A stretch of DNA of 64,000 nt from an uncultured Sphingomonadales bacterium (GTDB lineage Bacteria; Pseudomonadota; Alphaproteobacteria; Sphingomonadales; Sphingomonadaceae): contig CAILBC010000043.1 of NCBI GenBank assembly GCA_903832325.1, forward strand, positions 1 through 64,000, in the 5' to 3' direction. Of the stretch, positions 8,362-17,257 are shown one piece after another. Under the pieces are notes generated by a model. It was not told the origin of the DNA. It ran no database searches and saw nothing but the letters and a program-made list of their open reading frames with translations. The stretch's first letter is position 1. Each line of letters starts with the position of its first letter. The position numbers were made by a program, and so were the translations under genes.

Positions 8362-9320
8362 TCCGCGGGTCATTGCTGGTGCTGGCAGCGATGATGCCGG
8401 GGGCGGCGCTGCATGCGGCCGAGACGCCATCGGCAAACCCGCCGGGCTGGCACCTGGTCTGGGCCGACGAATTCGATGGTGATCGCATCGATCCGGCCAA
8501 ATGGGTTCTGGCCGATGATTGCTGGGGCGGGAACAACAACGAACGCCAATGCTATACGCCGCGGCCACAGAATGCGGCGGTGCGCGATGGCCATCTGGTG
8601 ATCACGGCGCAGCGCGAAACCTGGACAGGCCCTGCCTTTCCGTTTGACCAGCGCAAGGGCAACAAGGCGGCCGCCACCGCCACCAAGCCGTTCACTTCGG
8701 CCCGCCTTTCCACCGCATCGCGCGCCGCGTTCCGCTATGGCCGGATCGAAGTGCGCGCGCGTCTGCCGCAAGGGCAGGGGACCTGGCCCGCGATCTGGAT
8801 GCTGCCCGAAGAATGGCATTATGGCGGCTGGGCCGCATCGGGCGAAATCGACATCATGGAAGCGGTCAACCTGGGCGAGCCTTGCGCCAAAAACGGGCAG
8901 GCCTGCGGCAGCGACGGGCGCGAAAACGGCATTCTGGGCACGATCCATTTCGGCGGCCTGCCCCCGGCGAACCGCTTCATCGGCGATGTTACGCAGATGC
9001 CGGCACCGCGCGACGGGTTCCATGTCTATGCGATCACCTGGACGCCCGATGGCATTCGCTGGGCAATCGATGGCGTGGCTTATGAAACCCGCGTGCCCCA
9101 TGAATGGCACACCACGGCGACCAGCGCGCCGGGGGCGCCGTTCGACCGGCCGTTTCACATCGTTCTCAATCTCGCGTTTGGCGGCAATCTGCCCGAAGAA
9201 CGCAATCGCGGCGGGGTTGATCCGGCCATCACGGTCAGGACCATGGACGTTGACTGGGTGCATGTTTCGCAATGCACGCCCGATCCGGCCGATGCGGCGC
9301 TGTGCGGCCTGGGGCATTGA
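8358..9320 (+). CDS. GH16 endo-beta-glucanase, secreted
   Basis: 320-residue glycoside hydrolase family 16. A Sec signal peptide (1-20, ending ALHAAE) precedes a beta-jelly-roll with WHLVWADEFDG at the start and the catalytic signature GEIDIMEA (162-169; the two Glu act as nucleophile and acid/base). The catalytic spacing ExDxxE with an extra residue is that of laminarinases/endo-beta-1,3-glucanases. Four cysteines may form disulfides, two of them near the C-terminus. The ATG overlaps the halogenase stop (ATGA), so it is the last gene of the coupled chain. It probably works in the periplasm on beta-1,3 or mixed glucan; fine specificity cannot be read from sequence alone. Confidence 0.9.
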   Translation: MIRGSLLVLAAMMPGAALHAAETPSANPPGWHLVWADEFDGDRIDPAKWVLADDCWGGNNNERQCYTPRPQNAAVRDGHLVITAQRETWTGPAFPFDQRKGNKAAATATKPFTSARLSTASRAAFRYGRIEVRARLPQGQGTWPAIWMLPEEWHYGGWAASGEIDIMEAVNLGEPCAKNGQACGSDGRENGILGTIHFGGLPPANRFIGDVTQMPAPRDGFHVYAITWTPDGIRWAIDGVAYETRVPHEWHTTATSAPGAPFDRPFHIVLNLAFGGNLPEERNRGGVDPAITVRTMDVDWVHVSQCTPDPADAALCGLGH

Positions 9321-9378
9321 TACCCCGGGCGCGGTTGACCGGGTGTGACCCTGTTTGAATGCGCCGGGTTGGGGTATC
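9319..9378 (+). terminator. Long imperfect hairpin after GH16
   Basis: GATACCCC (9319-9326), continued by GGGCGC, pairs with GCGCCGGG...GGGGTATC (9361-9378), enclosing about 30 nt. It lies directly after the GH16 stop and lacks a T-run, so it may be a weak terminator or a messenger-protecting structure. Confidence 0.35.
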
Positions 9379-9444
9379 GGGAACGGCGTGGCGTACGCCG
9401 CCGGTGCCGGCTTGAAATCGCCGGAGCCCCATGTAAATACGGCA

Positions 9445-9458
9445 TGATAACGTTCACA
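9445..9458. promoter_or_regulatory. LacI-type operator candidate before GH3
   Basis: TGATAACGTTCACA is a near-perfect TGnnAACGTTnnCA dyad, 58 bp before the GH3 start. It shares the 10-mer AACGTTCACA with the site at 384-393 before the TBDR, suggesting one LacI-family regulator for both transcription units. That regulator is not seen nearby. Confidence 0.5.
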
Positions 9459-9515
9459 AGCGGATCGCGCTTGAAACTGCGAACTGCGCCGTGAAAATAA
9501 CAAGACCGGGGTGAA

Positions 9516-11993
9516 ATGATGAAGGCAAAGGCTGGTTGGCTGACCGCAGCATGTGTGCTGTTCGCGGGCGGAAGCCTTGTGGCGATGAATGCCCATGCTG
9601 CCGGGGCGGATCGCGCACCAGCGCCTGCCGATGCGCAGGCCCATCCGGCGCTGTGGCCGGCGGCGCACAGCCCCGCGTCGATCACCGATGCCCGCACCGA
9701 ACGGCGCATAACCGCGATGCTGGCGCGCATGACGCTGGAACAGAAAGTCGGCCAGGTGATCCAGGCCGATATCAGCGCGATCACCCCGGACGATCTCGCC
9801 CAATATCCGCTCGGTTCGATCCTGGCCGGTGGCAACAGCGGCCCCTATGGCGATGAACGGGCCGATGCGGCAAAATGGGACCGGCTGGTCACCGCGTATC
9901 ACGATGCCTCTCGCAAAAGCGGGGCGGGGATTCCCGTGCTGTTTGGCGTCGATGCGGTGCATGGCCATTCGAATTTGCCCGGCGCAACCATTTTTCCGCA
10001 CAATATCGGGCTGGGGGCGGCGCATGATGCCGATCTGGTGCGGCGCATCGGCGCGGCCACGGCAGACGAAATTGCCGGCAGCGGGATCGACTGGACGTTT
10101 GCGCCCACGCTGGCCGTGCCGCAGGATTTGCGCTGGGGCCGCAGCTATGAAGGCTATGCCGCCGATCCCGCGCTGGTGGCGGCCTATGCGCGGGCCATGG
10201 TCGAAGGGTTGCAGGGGCCGTTGGTTGCCGGCGCGCCGGTTGGGCCCAGGCATGTGGCGGCCACCGCCAAGCATTATCTGGCCGATGGCGGCACCGCAGG
10301 CGGCAAGGACCAGGGCGATGCGCAGATTTCCGAAGCGACGCTGATCGATCGGCATGCCCGGGGCTATCCCGCGGCGATCGATGCCGGCGCCTTGACCGTG
10401 ATGGCCAGCTTTTCGAGCTGGAACGGTGCCAAAAACCACGGCAACCGGTCGTTGCTGACCGATGTGCTGAAAGGGCGGATGGGCTTTGCCGGTCTGGTGG
10501 TCGGGGATTGGAACGGGCACGGCCAGGTTGCCGGGTGCTCGGTGACCGACTGCCCCGCCGCGATCAATGCCGGGCTTGACCTCTATATGGCGCCCGATAG
10601 CTGGAAAGGCCTGTTTGCCAACACCTTGCGCGAAGTGCGCGATGGCACGATTCCGATGGCCCGGCTTGAAGACGCGGTGCGCCGCATCCTCAGGGTCAAG
10701 GCAAAGCTGGGCATGCTTGGGGAAAGCCCGGTCCTGCGGCGCGATCATGATGCGGTTGGCGCGCCGGCCCACCTTGCGCTGGCGCGCGAGGCGGTGGCGA
10801 AATCGCTGGTCCTGCTCAAGAACGACAATGGCGCGCTGCCGGTGCGTCCGGGCGCGCATGTGCTGATCACCGGGCCCGGTGCCAATGACATGGCGATGCA
10901 GGCGGGGGGATGGACGATCACCTGGCAAGGGACCGACACCACCGCCTCCGATTTTCCCAAAGGGCAAACGATCGGGCAGGCCCTCGCCGCGGCGGTGAAC
11001 GCGGCCGGCGGCAAGGCCACGGTCGATCCGCAGGGCAGCCAGCCTGGCGATAGGCCCGGCGAGAGGCCCGATGTGGTCATCATGGTCTATGGTGAACGGC
11101 CCTATGCCGAATTTCAGGGCGATCTGGCCGATCTGGCCTTTCGCCCCGTCGGCACCGAGCGCGCCCAGTTGCGCGCGTGGAAGGCAACCGGGGCGAAAAT
11201 CGTTTCGCTGTTCCTTTCGGGCCGGCCCTTGTTCACCGGGCCAGAGATCAACGCGTCCGATGCCTTTGTTGCCGCCTGGCTTCCCGGCACCCAGGCCGGC
11301 GGGATTGCCGATGTGCTGGTGGCCGGCCGCGATGGCAAACCGGCGCGCGATTTTGCCGGAACTTTGCCGTTTCCCTGGCCGGCGGACGCGCGCTCGCCGG
11401 TTTCCGCAACGCTTTACCCCGCCGGTTATGGCCTGACATATGCGGCGCCCGCACCGTCAATCGCCGCGCCGGTCAATGAAGACCCGCATGTTGCGATCAC
11501 AGTCGCCAATGACAATGTGTGGGTGCGCGCGGGCAAAGTGCTGGAGCCGTGGCGGCTGAGCGCCGGGCCCGGGATCAGCGTGACGACAACCGATCTGACC
11601 GCGCAGGAAGATGCCCGCCGGATGGCCTGGTCTGCCGACGCAACGCTGCAAATTGACGGCCCACCGGCCAATCTGCACCGGCAACTGGATGAAAGCTTTG
11701 TCGTCCGGCTGGATTGGCAGATCAACGCCGCCGGGCAGGGCACGGTGCGCTATGCCTTTGGCGGGGTCGCGCTCGATATCACGGCGCTGATCAACGCTGC
11801 GCCGAAAGACAAAGTGTCGGCCTTGCGCATTCCGCTGCGCTGTTTTGCGGATGCCGGTGCCAAGTTTGATGCGGTGACGCAGCCGCTGCAAATCGGCGCG
11901 GGCGCGGGCTTTGTTGCCACTTTGCGCGGTGCCGCGATCGAAGGCACCGGGGAAACCATCGCCTGCCCGCCAAAGGCCCTTCAAACACGTTGA
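9516..11993 (+). CDS. GH3 beta-glucosidase/glucan exo-hydrolase with C-terminal beta-domain
   Basis: 825 residues, exported (signal peptide about 1-29, NAHAAG). The GH3 N-terminal barrel starts at about 60 (RITAMLARMTLEQKVGQV); the nucleophile is the Asp in GLVVGDWNG (D331). The GH3 C-terminal domain starts at about 440, and a further domain (about 660-810) is present as in exo-1,3/1,4-beta-glucanases of the ExoP/CelD type. It should release glucose from beta-glucan oligosaccharides produced by the GH16 enzyme upstream. ATG ATG tandem starts are present; the first is given. It sits 195 bp after GH16, behind its own operator candidate, so it may be a separate transcript in the same regulon. 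Confidence 0.92.
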   Translation: MMKAKAGWLTAACVLFAGGSLVAMNAHAAGADRAPAPADAQAHPALWPAAHSPASITDARTERRITAMLARMTLEQKVGQVIQADISAITPDDLAQYPLGSILAGGNSGPYGDERADAAKWDRLVTAYHDASRKSGAGIPVLFGVDAVHGHSNLPGATIFPHNIGLGAAHDADLVRRIGAATADEIAGSGIDWTFAPTLAVPQDLRWGRSYEGYAADPALVAAYARAMVEGLQGPLVAGAPVGPRHVAATAKHYLADGGTAGGKDQGDAQISEATLIDRHARGYPAAIDAGALTVMASFSSWNGAKNHGNRSLLTDVLKGRMGFAGLVVGDWNGHGQVAGCSVTDCPAAINAGLDLYMAPDSWKGLFANTLREVRDGTIPMARLEDAVRRILRVKAKLGMLGESPVLRRDHDAVGAPAHLALAREAVAKSLVLLKNDNGALPVRPGAHVLITGPGANDMAMQAGGWTITWQGTDTTASDFPKGQTIGQALAAAVNAAGGKATVDPQGSQPGDRPGERPDVVIMVYGERPYAEFQGDLADLAFRPVGTERAQLRAWKATGAKIVSLFLSGRPLFTGPEINASDAFVAAWLPGTQAGGIADVLVAGRDGKPARDFAGTLPFPWPADARSPVSATLYPAGYGLTYAAPAPSIAAPVNEDPHVAITVANDNVWVRAGKVLEPWRLSAGPGISVTTTDLTAQEDARRMAWSADATLQIDGPPANLHRQLDESFVVRLDWQINAAGQGTVRYAFGGVALDITALINAAPKDKVSALRIPLRCFADAGAKFDAVTQPLQIGAGAGFVATLRGAAIEGTGETIACPPKALQTR

Positions 11994-12031
11994 GCCCGTT
12001 CACGTGACGCTCAAGCGCCGCGCCGGCTTAA

Positions 12032-12068
12032 ACCAATGTGCAGTGAATCCAGATCACTGCACATTGGT
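12032..12068. terminator. Perfect hairpin between convergent genes
   Basis: ACCAATGTGCAGTGA (12032-12046) pairs over 15 bp with TCACTGCACATTGGT (12054-12068) around a 7-nt loop. It lies between the GH3 stop and the stop of the minus-strand helicase gene, so it can serve both directions. T-runs are very short. Confidence 0.7.
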
Positions 12069-12069
12069 A

Positions 12070-14037
12070 TTACCGATCGGGATCGCCCAGCACCGGCAAT
12101 CCGCAGCGGCGCAGGAATGCAAAAATGCCGTCGTAAAAATCCGGGCACCGGGTCGGGTCACCGTCATCGCCGTGCGGCACAAAGATGACCATGCCCTGCC
12201 GCGCCCGGGTCAGCACCACGCGATAGGCATTTTTGAGATAGAGGCGCACAAACCGGTTGTTGACAGTCTGCCACTGCGTGCCTTTGAACTTGTAGGGCCG
12301 CCAGCCGCCGCCATCGTGGCGCATGTCGGCATCCCAGCACACGCAGGTCCAGTCCAGTTCCAGCCCTTGCACATCGAATTCGCTGGCGACATCCTCAAGA
12401 TAGAACGACGAGCGCACATCCTCGCGCCCGTTGAGAAACCATTTGGGCGGTTCGATCGCGGCCTTTACGTTCAGCCCCTCGGCCTTCAGCCGCAGCGCGC
12501 CCGAAGAGGCCACCAGGCCATAGCGTTCCGACCCGCGCGCCTGCGCCTTCAGCCAGGCGCGCGCCTTGTCCAGATCGCGGGTCAGCACGATGGGATAGCG
12601 GTCGAGCGCGGCATGGGCGGCGCGCGCGGCATCGCCATCGCCATCGACCACATGCGAAATGAAGCCGGACAGCGTTTCTGCGCGGAATGATCGCATCGAT
12701 ACGCCGAGGTGCAGATCGGGGCTGAGCGAAACACGCGGGGCAGCAAGAAAGCGCTGCGCTTCCTGATTGAGGTCGTAATCGGGGTGGTCGATGCGATCGG
12801 AGGTATGGACCCGCCAGTGCGGAAAGCGCGCGCTGAGCGCGGCCATCCATTCGCTCAGGCCCGCTTCGCCATCGTTGATTTCCTGCCCGCCGCCGATCAG
12901 GCAGATGATCGTGCACCAATCGGGATGGCGGTCCATCACGCCCAGCAGGAATTCGGGCTCTGACACGTCAAAATCGGTCAGCCCGCGCTTTTGCCGCATG
13001 AACGCGGCGGCCTTGCGCTGGTTCCATGCGCGCTGGGCTTCGTCAAAAATCACCACGTGGTCGGACGGTGCCGCGCTGGAATGGACATATTCGTCGCGGA
13101 AATGATGGATGTTCTGAATGAACGCGCGGACATGGCGTTCTGCGGCCGAGCGCTGTCCGCCGGTGCGCGCGCGGTGATCGCGCACCAGCGCCTCACGCAG
13201 CACATCGACCAGGGGGCCATTGCCCGATAGAAACGTGGCATGCTCGTCATTGTCGTCGGCGCTGCGCCGGGTGGCGATGTTCAGCCCGGCCAGCGTTTTG
13301 CCGGCGCCGGGCACGCCGGTGATGAAACAGATCGCCTTTTCGCCTTTCACCCGGCTGGTTTCGATCGCCTGGCTCACGGCGGCTTCGGTGCGGGTGAGGT
13401 TTATCGCGCCGGCATCGCTGCGGGTGATGTCTGCCACGTTGTGCCGGGCATAAAGCGCGGTTGCGGCCTGGATGATCGTGGGTGTCGGGCGATAGCCGCT
13501 CGCCTCCCACGCGGTGGCATCAAAGGCGGGCGCGACGTTGTCGGCGGCGATCCGCTGCATCACCGGGCCCAGATCCTGCGGGCAGAGCTGAAATGGCCGT
13601 GCGACATGGTCAAACGCGAGTTCGAACTGCACGTCGTGCGATTGGCGCGCCTCGGTCGGCACGAGAATCGGAAAGATCGCGAGGTCGTGACTGCCTTCGT
13701 GGAAGTTTTTCAGATCGAGCGCGTAATCCTCCACTTGTTCCAGCCCCGCGGCTTCGAAGCGGGATTGGCCCTCCTTGAATTCCAGGACAAAGATCGCCTT
13801 GCCGATGATCACCACGGCATCGGCGCGCTTGCCCATGCGCGGGATGGCGAATTCGAAGTACAGGGTAAAGGCGGGCATGCCGGAAAGCGCCGCGCGCAGC
13901 ACCGCAACCTGTTTCAGCCAGGCCTGTTTTTGCCCTGCTTCAACATCAAAGTGGTGGTGCCGGGTCATCTCGCCCAGAATATGCGACGGGGTGTCGGCAT
14001 AGAACCGTTCGCGGTCGGCGGAGTAATAGGCGCGCAT
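12070..14037 (-). CDS. DUF2075 (schlafen-type) helicase with N-terminal nuclease-like domain
   Basis: 655 residues. The N-terminal part (about 60-115) shows a PD-(D/E)xK-like pattern: RADAVVI (D73), then VLEFKEG (E86, K88), then a helix with QVEDYALDL. The C-terminal half is a P-loop ATPase of DUF2075 type: Walker A GVPGAGKT (241-248), Walker B VVIFDEAQRA (D332, E333), and a late superfamily-1 helicase motif VVLTRARQGMVIFVP near 625. Nuclease plus helicase architectures of this kind occur in DNA-processing and anti-phage proteins. It stands alone between a glycan locus and an iron-uptake pair, with no obvious partners. Base composition is like the neighbours, so no sign of very recent transfer. 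Function in defence is inference. Confidence 0.75.
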   Translation of the reverse strand: MRAYYSADRERFYADTPSHILGEMTRHHHFDVEAGQKQAWLKQVAVLRAALSGMPAFTLYFEFAIPRMGKRADAVVIIGKAIFVLEFKEGQSRFEAAGLEQVEDYALDLKNFHEGSHDLAIFPILVPTEARQSHDVQFELAFDHVARPFQLCPQDLGPVMQRIAADNVAPAFDATAWEASGYRPTPTIIQAATALYARHNVADITRSDAGAINLTRTEAAVSQAIETSRVKGEKAICFITGVPGAGKTLAGLNIATRRSADDNDEHATFLSGNGPLVDVLREALVRDHRARTGGQRSAAERHVRAFIQNIHHFRDEYVHSSAAPSDHVVIFDEAQRAWNQRKAAAFMRQKRGLTDFDVSEPEFLLGVMDRHPDWCTIICLIGGGQEINDGEAGLSEWMAALSARFPHWRVHTSDRIDHPDYDLNQEAQRFLAAPRVSLSPDLHLGVSMRSFRAETLSGFISHVVDGDGDAARAAHAALDRYPIVLTRDLDKARAWLKAQARGSERYGLVASSGALRLKAEGLNVKAAIEPPKWFLNGREDVRSSFYLEDVASEFDVQGLELDWTCVCWDADMRHDGGGWRPYKFKGTQWQTVNNRFVRLYLKNAYRVVLTRARQGMVIFVPHGDDGDPTRCPDFYDGIFAFLRRCGLPVLGDPDR

Positions 14038-14160
14038 CTACCCCCCTGTTGGCAACCCCCTGTTGGCGCCCACCTATCGGGGTTTTGTGCGCGCGGCGCA
14101 ATCCTGGCATCGATCCGCGATGGACCGATGGCGCGGGATCGCGGCATCAGGCCGTGCCGG

Positions 14161-14844
14161 TCACAGCTCTCCCCATTCGCGCAGCAGGTTGTGATAGAGC
14201 CCGGTCAGGCGGACCAGCGCCGGCGCGTTTGCACTCAGGGTCGTGCCAAGATCCTGCACCGCACGATCAAGATCATACAGCATCTCACGGTGATCGCGCG
14301 ATTTTACCATGCTCTGGATCCACAGGAACGCGGCGATGCGGGTGCCGCGCGTGACCGGTTCGACCCGGTGCAGGCTGCGCGAAGGGTAAAGCACCATGTC
14401 GCCCGCCGGCAGCTTTATGCTGTGCGTGCCATACGTGTCTTCGATCACCAGTTCGCCGCCGTCATAGCTTTCGGGCGGAGAGAGGAACAGGGTGGCCGAA
14501 AGATCGGTGCGCAGCCGCTGCCCGGTGTGCGGCACGGCGCGCACGGCATTGTCGACATGCGTGCCAAACCCCATCCCCGGATCATAGCGGTTGAACAGCG
14601 GCGGAAAGACCTGGCGCGGCAGCGCGGCGCTGATGAACGCGGGCGCGCTTTCCAGCGCCTGCATCACGATATCGCCCAGTGCGCGCCCTTCGGCACAATC
14701 GGGCCCGATCTGAAGGTTGTGCTTGACCCGGCCCGACTGGAACCCGGCGGTCACTTTGCCATCGCCCCAGCCGGTCGCCTGCAACCTTATGCGCAGCGCT
14801 TCGGCATGATCGGGGGCGAGAATGCCCGGCAGACAGACCAGCAT
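14161..14844 (-). CDS. piuC: PiuC/PKHD-type Fe(II)/2-oxoglutarate dioxygenase
   Basis: 227 residues, the usual PiuC/YbiX length. The 2-oxoglutarate oxygenase core shows GTHVDNAVR (H96, D98), the distal H159 in SLHRVEPV and R169 in GTRIAAF for co-substrate binding. FNRYDPGMGFGTHVD and YDGGELVI are strong family strings. PiuC proteins accompany siderophore receptors in iron-starvation regulons and are thought to help process ferric siderophores. Its ATG overlaps the TBDR stop by one base (TGATG), so it is translated from the same mRNA. The symbol is given by family; the exact substrate is unknown. Confidence 0.88.
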   Translation of the reverse strand: MLVCLPGILAPDHAEALRIRLQATGWGDGKVTAGFQSGRVKHNLQIGPDCAEGRALGDIVMQALESAPAFISAALPRQVFPPLFNRYDPGMGFGTHVDNAVRAVPHTGQRLRTDLSATLFLSPPESYDGGELVIEDTYGTHSIKLPAGDMVLYPSRSLHRVEPVTRGTRIAAFLWIQSMVKSRDHREMLYDLDRAVQDLGTTLSANAPALVRLTGLYHNLLREWGEL

Positions 14845-17012
14845 CAGAACGTTACCGCCGCGGTGAACAGCGCCGTTCGGCCGGCAGACGGGATCACGTG
14901 GTTTTCGGTCGGGCTGGCGTAATAGCTGTTTACCCAGGCCAGCGTGTCGAACAGGTTGATCACGTTGACCCGCAGCGTGACATGCCGGTTGACCGTCCAG
15001 GCCGCCATGGCATCAACCGTGACAAAGCCCGGCAGCGTCGCGGCTTGCGCAAAATCGGCATAGCGCCGCCCCAGATAGGTGCCGCCAAGGCCAAGCTCGA
15101 ATGCGTCGGAAAACTCGTATTCGGTCCACAGGTTCACGGCATCCGGGGCAACATTGGCCAGGCGCTTGCCCACAGTGGCCGCATCGCTCGATGCCAAAGT
15201 CTTGCCGATCAGGTGGGTATAGCCGGCGGTCACTTCCCATTTCGCGGTCAGATGGCCGTTCAGGCCCAGTTCCAGCCCGTCGACCCGCTGGTTGCCGGCC
15301 AGCGTGATCTGCGTCGGGTGATCGGGGTCGGTCACCTGGGCATTGTCGATCTGCGTGCGGAACAGCGCGGCCGTGGCAACCAGCTTTCCACCGCGCAGGG
15401 CGATTTTGGCGCCCACTTCGTAACTTCGGGCGATGACCGGCGAAAGATTGGCGGTTTTCGCATTCAGCGACAGCGCCTCGGCCGACGGATCGAACGACGT
15501 GCCGTAGGAGGCATAGATGCGCGTGCGATCATCGGGTTTGAACACCAGCGAAGCGCGCGGGCTCCAGACTGTGTCTGCATGATCGAGCGGAACCAGCGAT
15601 GCCGCCGATACCCCCGCGATAAGCGCCGCGGGTCGGTAATGCGCCGAAAACCGGTCAAACCGCAGCCCGCCGATCACATCGACCTTTTGCCCGATATGCG
15701 CGGTGTCGATCACATAGGCGGCGGCGGACCAGGCCGTGGTGACCGCGCGCGTGCGGCCAGGTTGGGCCACCGAGGTTTCGAACGGATCGGGATCGAGCAG
15801 CGGGGTGGCGGGGGTTTCGCCGGCCTTGCCAAACGGATTGACCAGCCGCACGACATCATCGTGTTCGCGCCCGAATTCCGCCCCGGCGACCAGCGTGTGC
15901 GCAATCGCGCCGGTGGTGAATGTGGCGATGACATCGGTCTGGCCGATCAGATTGGTGCGATGCCCGGTGCTCGACGGGGAATCGCGGCCGACCAGAACGC
16001 CGACCAAAACAGGGCCAGGCAGAGTTTGCGCCGTGGGTGCGCCAGGGCTGCCGGAATAGGCAAAATTGGGCGCGTTGAACACGTTGACATACGTGTAGTC
16101 CGCAAGGCGCAGCGTGCTGGAAACGGTAACCGCGGTGCTGAATTCATGGCGATAGCGGGCTGTGGCCAGATTGACCGTGGCGCGGAAATGGTCCGATGCC
16201 AGCCCGTAATCGAGATTGCGCGCAACTTGTGCGGGCGCGCCATTGATGATCGGGATGCCGACATCGGGAACGTCATCCTGTTCCTGGTGCAGATAGGAAA
16301 GCGTCAGCATGTCGGGCCCGCCGATGCCCAGCGACAGCGACGGAGCGATGCCCCAGCGGCGGTTGCGCACACCATCGCGGTCGGTCACCTGGCTGTGTTC
16401 GCCCATTGCAGTAATGCGGATCGCGGCGTCCCTGCCGATCGGCTGATCGGCATCGGCGGTCGCGCGGATCAGGCTGTTGGTGCCGCCCATCGCTGTGGCC
16501 GACCATTGCGGCGCGAGCGTGGGCGCCTTTGACACCTGGTTGATCGCGCCGCCGGTCGATCCGCGCCCGAACAGCACGGCCGAAGGGCCTTTCAGCACTT
16601 CGAGCGTTTCCAGATTGAAGCTGTCGCGGGTGTAGACCGCCGCATCACGGATGCCATCGAGGAAAATATCGTTGTACGCGGGAAACCCGCGCAGATTGAC
16701 CGTATCCCCGCGCGCCGCGCCTTCACCGGCATTGAGCGTGATGCCGGGCACGTTTTTCAGCGCATCCTCCAGCCGGGTATCGGCCTGGTGCTCGATCAGC
16801 GTGTGGTCGACGATGCTGATGCTCTGCGGCGCCTTGATCGCGTCGATGGCCAGTTTGTCGCGGGTGACAGAGCGCAGGCCCGTCACGACAATCGCGCCGG
16901 GATCGGCCGCATCATCGGCAATCGGCGCGGGATCGGCCGCCTGGGCGAACGCTGCCGGCGCGCAGGCACTGCCCAGCAGCGCCCCCGTGGCCCAGATCCG
17001 AAAAACACCCAT
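14844..17012 (-). CDS. TonB-dependent siderophore receptor
   Basis: 722 residues from the chosen ATG (17012), which gives a signal peptide (1-24, ending AAFAQ) and has GGAAGGGAG about 8 nt upstream; a longer frame from 17132 would put 40 odd residues before the signal. The plug carries IVVTGLRS, APQSISIVDHTLI (about 60-72), NLRGFPAYNDIFLDGIRD and LKGPSAVLFGRGSTGGAIN, all typical of siderophore TBDRs. The barrel ends ALFTAAVTF. With PiuC downstream and a Fur-like box upstream, ferric siderophore (or catecholate) uptake is the likely role. Confidence 0.92.
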   Translation of the reverse strand: MGVFRIWATGALLGSACAPAAFAQAADPAPIADDAADPGAIVVTGLRSVTRDKLAIDAIKAPQSISIVDHTLIEHQADTRLEDALKNVPGITLNAGEGAARGDTVNLRGFPAYNDIFLDGIRDAAVYTRDSFNLETLEVLKGPSAVLFGRGSTGGAINQVSKAPTLAPQWSATAMGGTNSLIRATADADQPIGRDAAIRITAMGEHSQVTDRDGVRNRRWGIAPSLSLGIGGPDMLTLSYLHQEQDDVPDVGIPIINGAPAQVARNLDYGLASDHFRATVNLATARYRHEFSTAVTVSSTLRLADYTYVNVFNAPNFAYSGSPGAPTAQTLPGPVLVGVLVGRDSPSSTGHRTNLIGQTDVIATFTTGAIAHTLVAGAEFGREHDDVVRLVNPFGKAGETPATPLLDPDPFETSVAQPGRTRAVTTAWSAAAYVIDTAHIGQKVDVIGGLRFDRFSAHYRPAALIAGVSAASLVPLDHADTVWSPRASLVFKPDDRTRIYASYGTSFDPSAEALSLNAKTANLSPVIARSYEVGAKIALRGGKLVATAALFRTQIDNAQVTDPDHPTQITLAGNQRVDGLELGLNGHLTAKWEVTAGYTHLIGKTLASSDAATVGKRLANVAPDAVNLWTEYEFSDAFELGLGGTYLGRRYADFAQAATLPGFVTVDAMAAWTVNRHVTLRVNVINLFDTLAWVNSYYASPTENHVIPSAGRTALFTAAVTF

Positions 17013-17065
17013 GCGCAAAAACTCCCTTCCGCTGCCGACGATTCGCCAGAGCCGGGTTGGTAGAT

Positions 17066-17084
17066 GCAAATGAGAGTGATTCGC
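17066..17084. promoter_or_regulatory. Fur box candidate
   Basis: GCAAATGAGAGTGATTCGC matches the 19-bp Fur consensus GATAATGATAATCATTATC at 12 positions and is itself an imperfect dyad (6 of 9 arm pairs). It lies 54 bp upstream of the siderophore TBDR start on the minus strand, where an iron repressor would be expected. It is also upstream of the plus-strand MFS gene. Confidence 0.6.
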
Positions 17085-17257
17085 AATAGCGGAATTTGCA
17101 GAAATGATCGGTGCCGGGTCGTTGGCGCACATCGGCGCAGTGTCGCGGGCTGCGCGGCACGCCAGGACCGCAAGGTTTTACAGCGCCCCGGTTTGTTTGC
17201 TATGCCCTGCGGGCACGGTTCCGCACAGGCGCGTGCGTGATCATGGAAAGGCCGCCT

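Noticed and set aside
8370..10967. Minus-strand open frame of 865 codons opposite GH16 and GH3
   Set aside because: Antisense shadow of two clear glycosidase genes, with low-complexity Arg/Gly composition.
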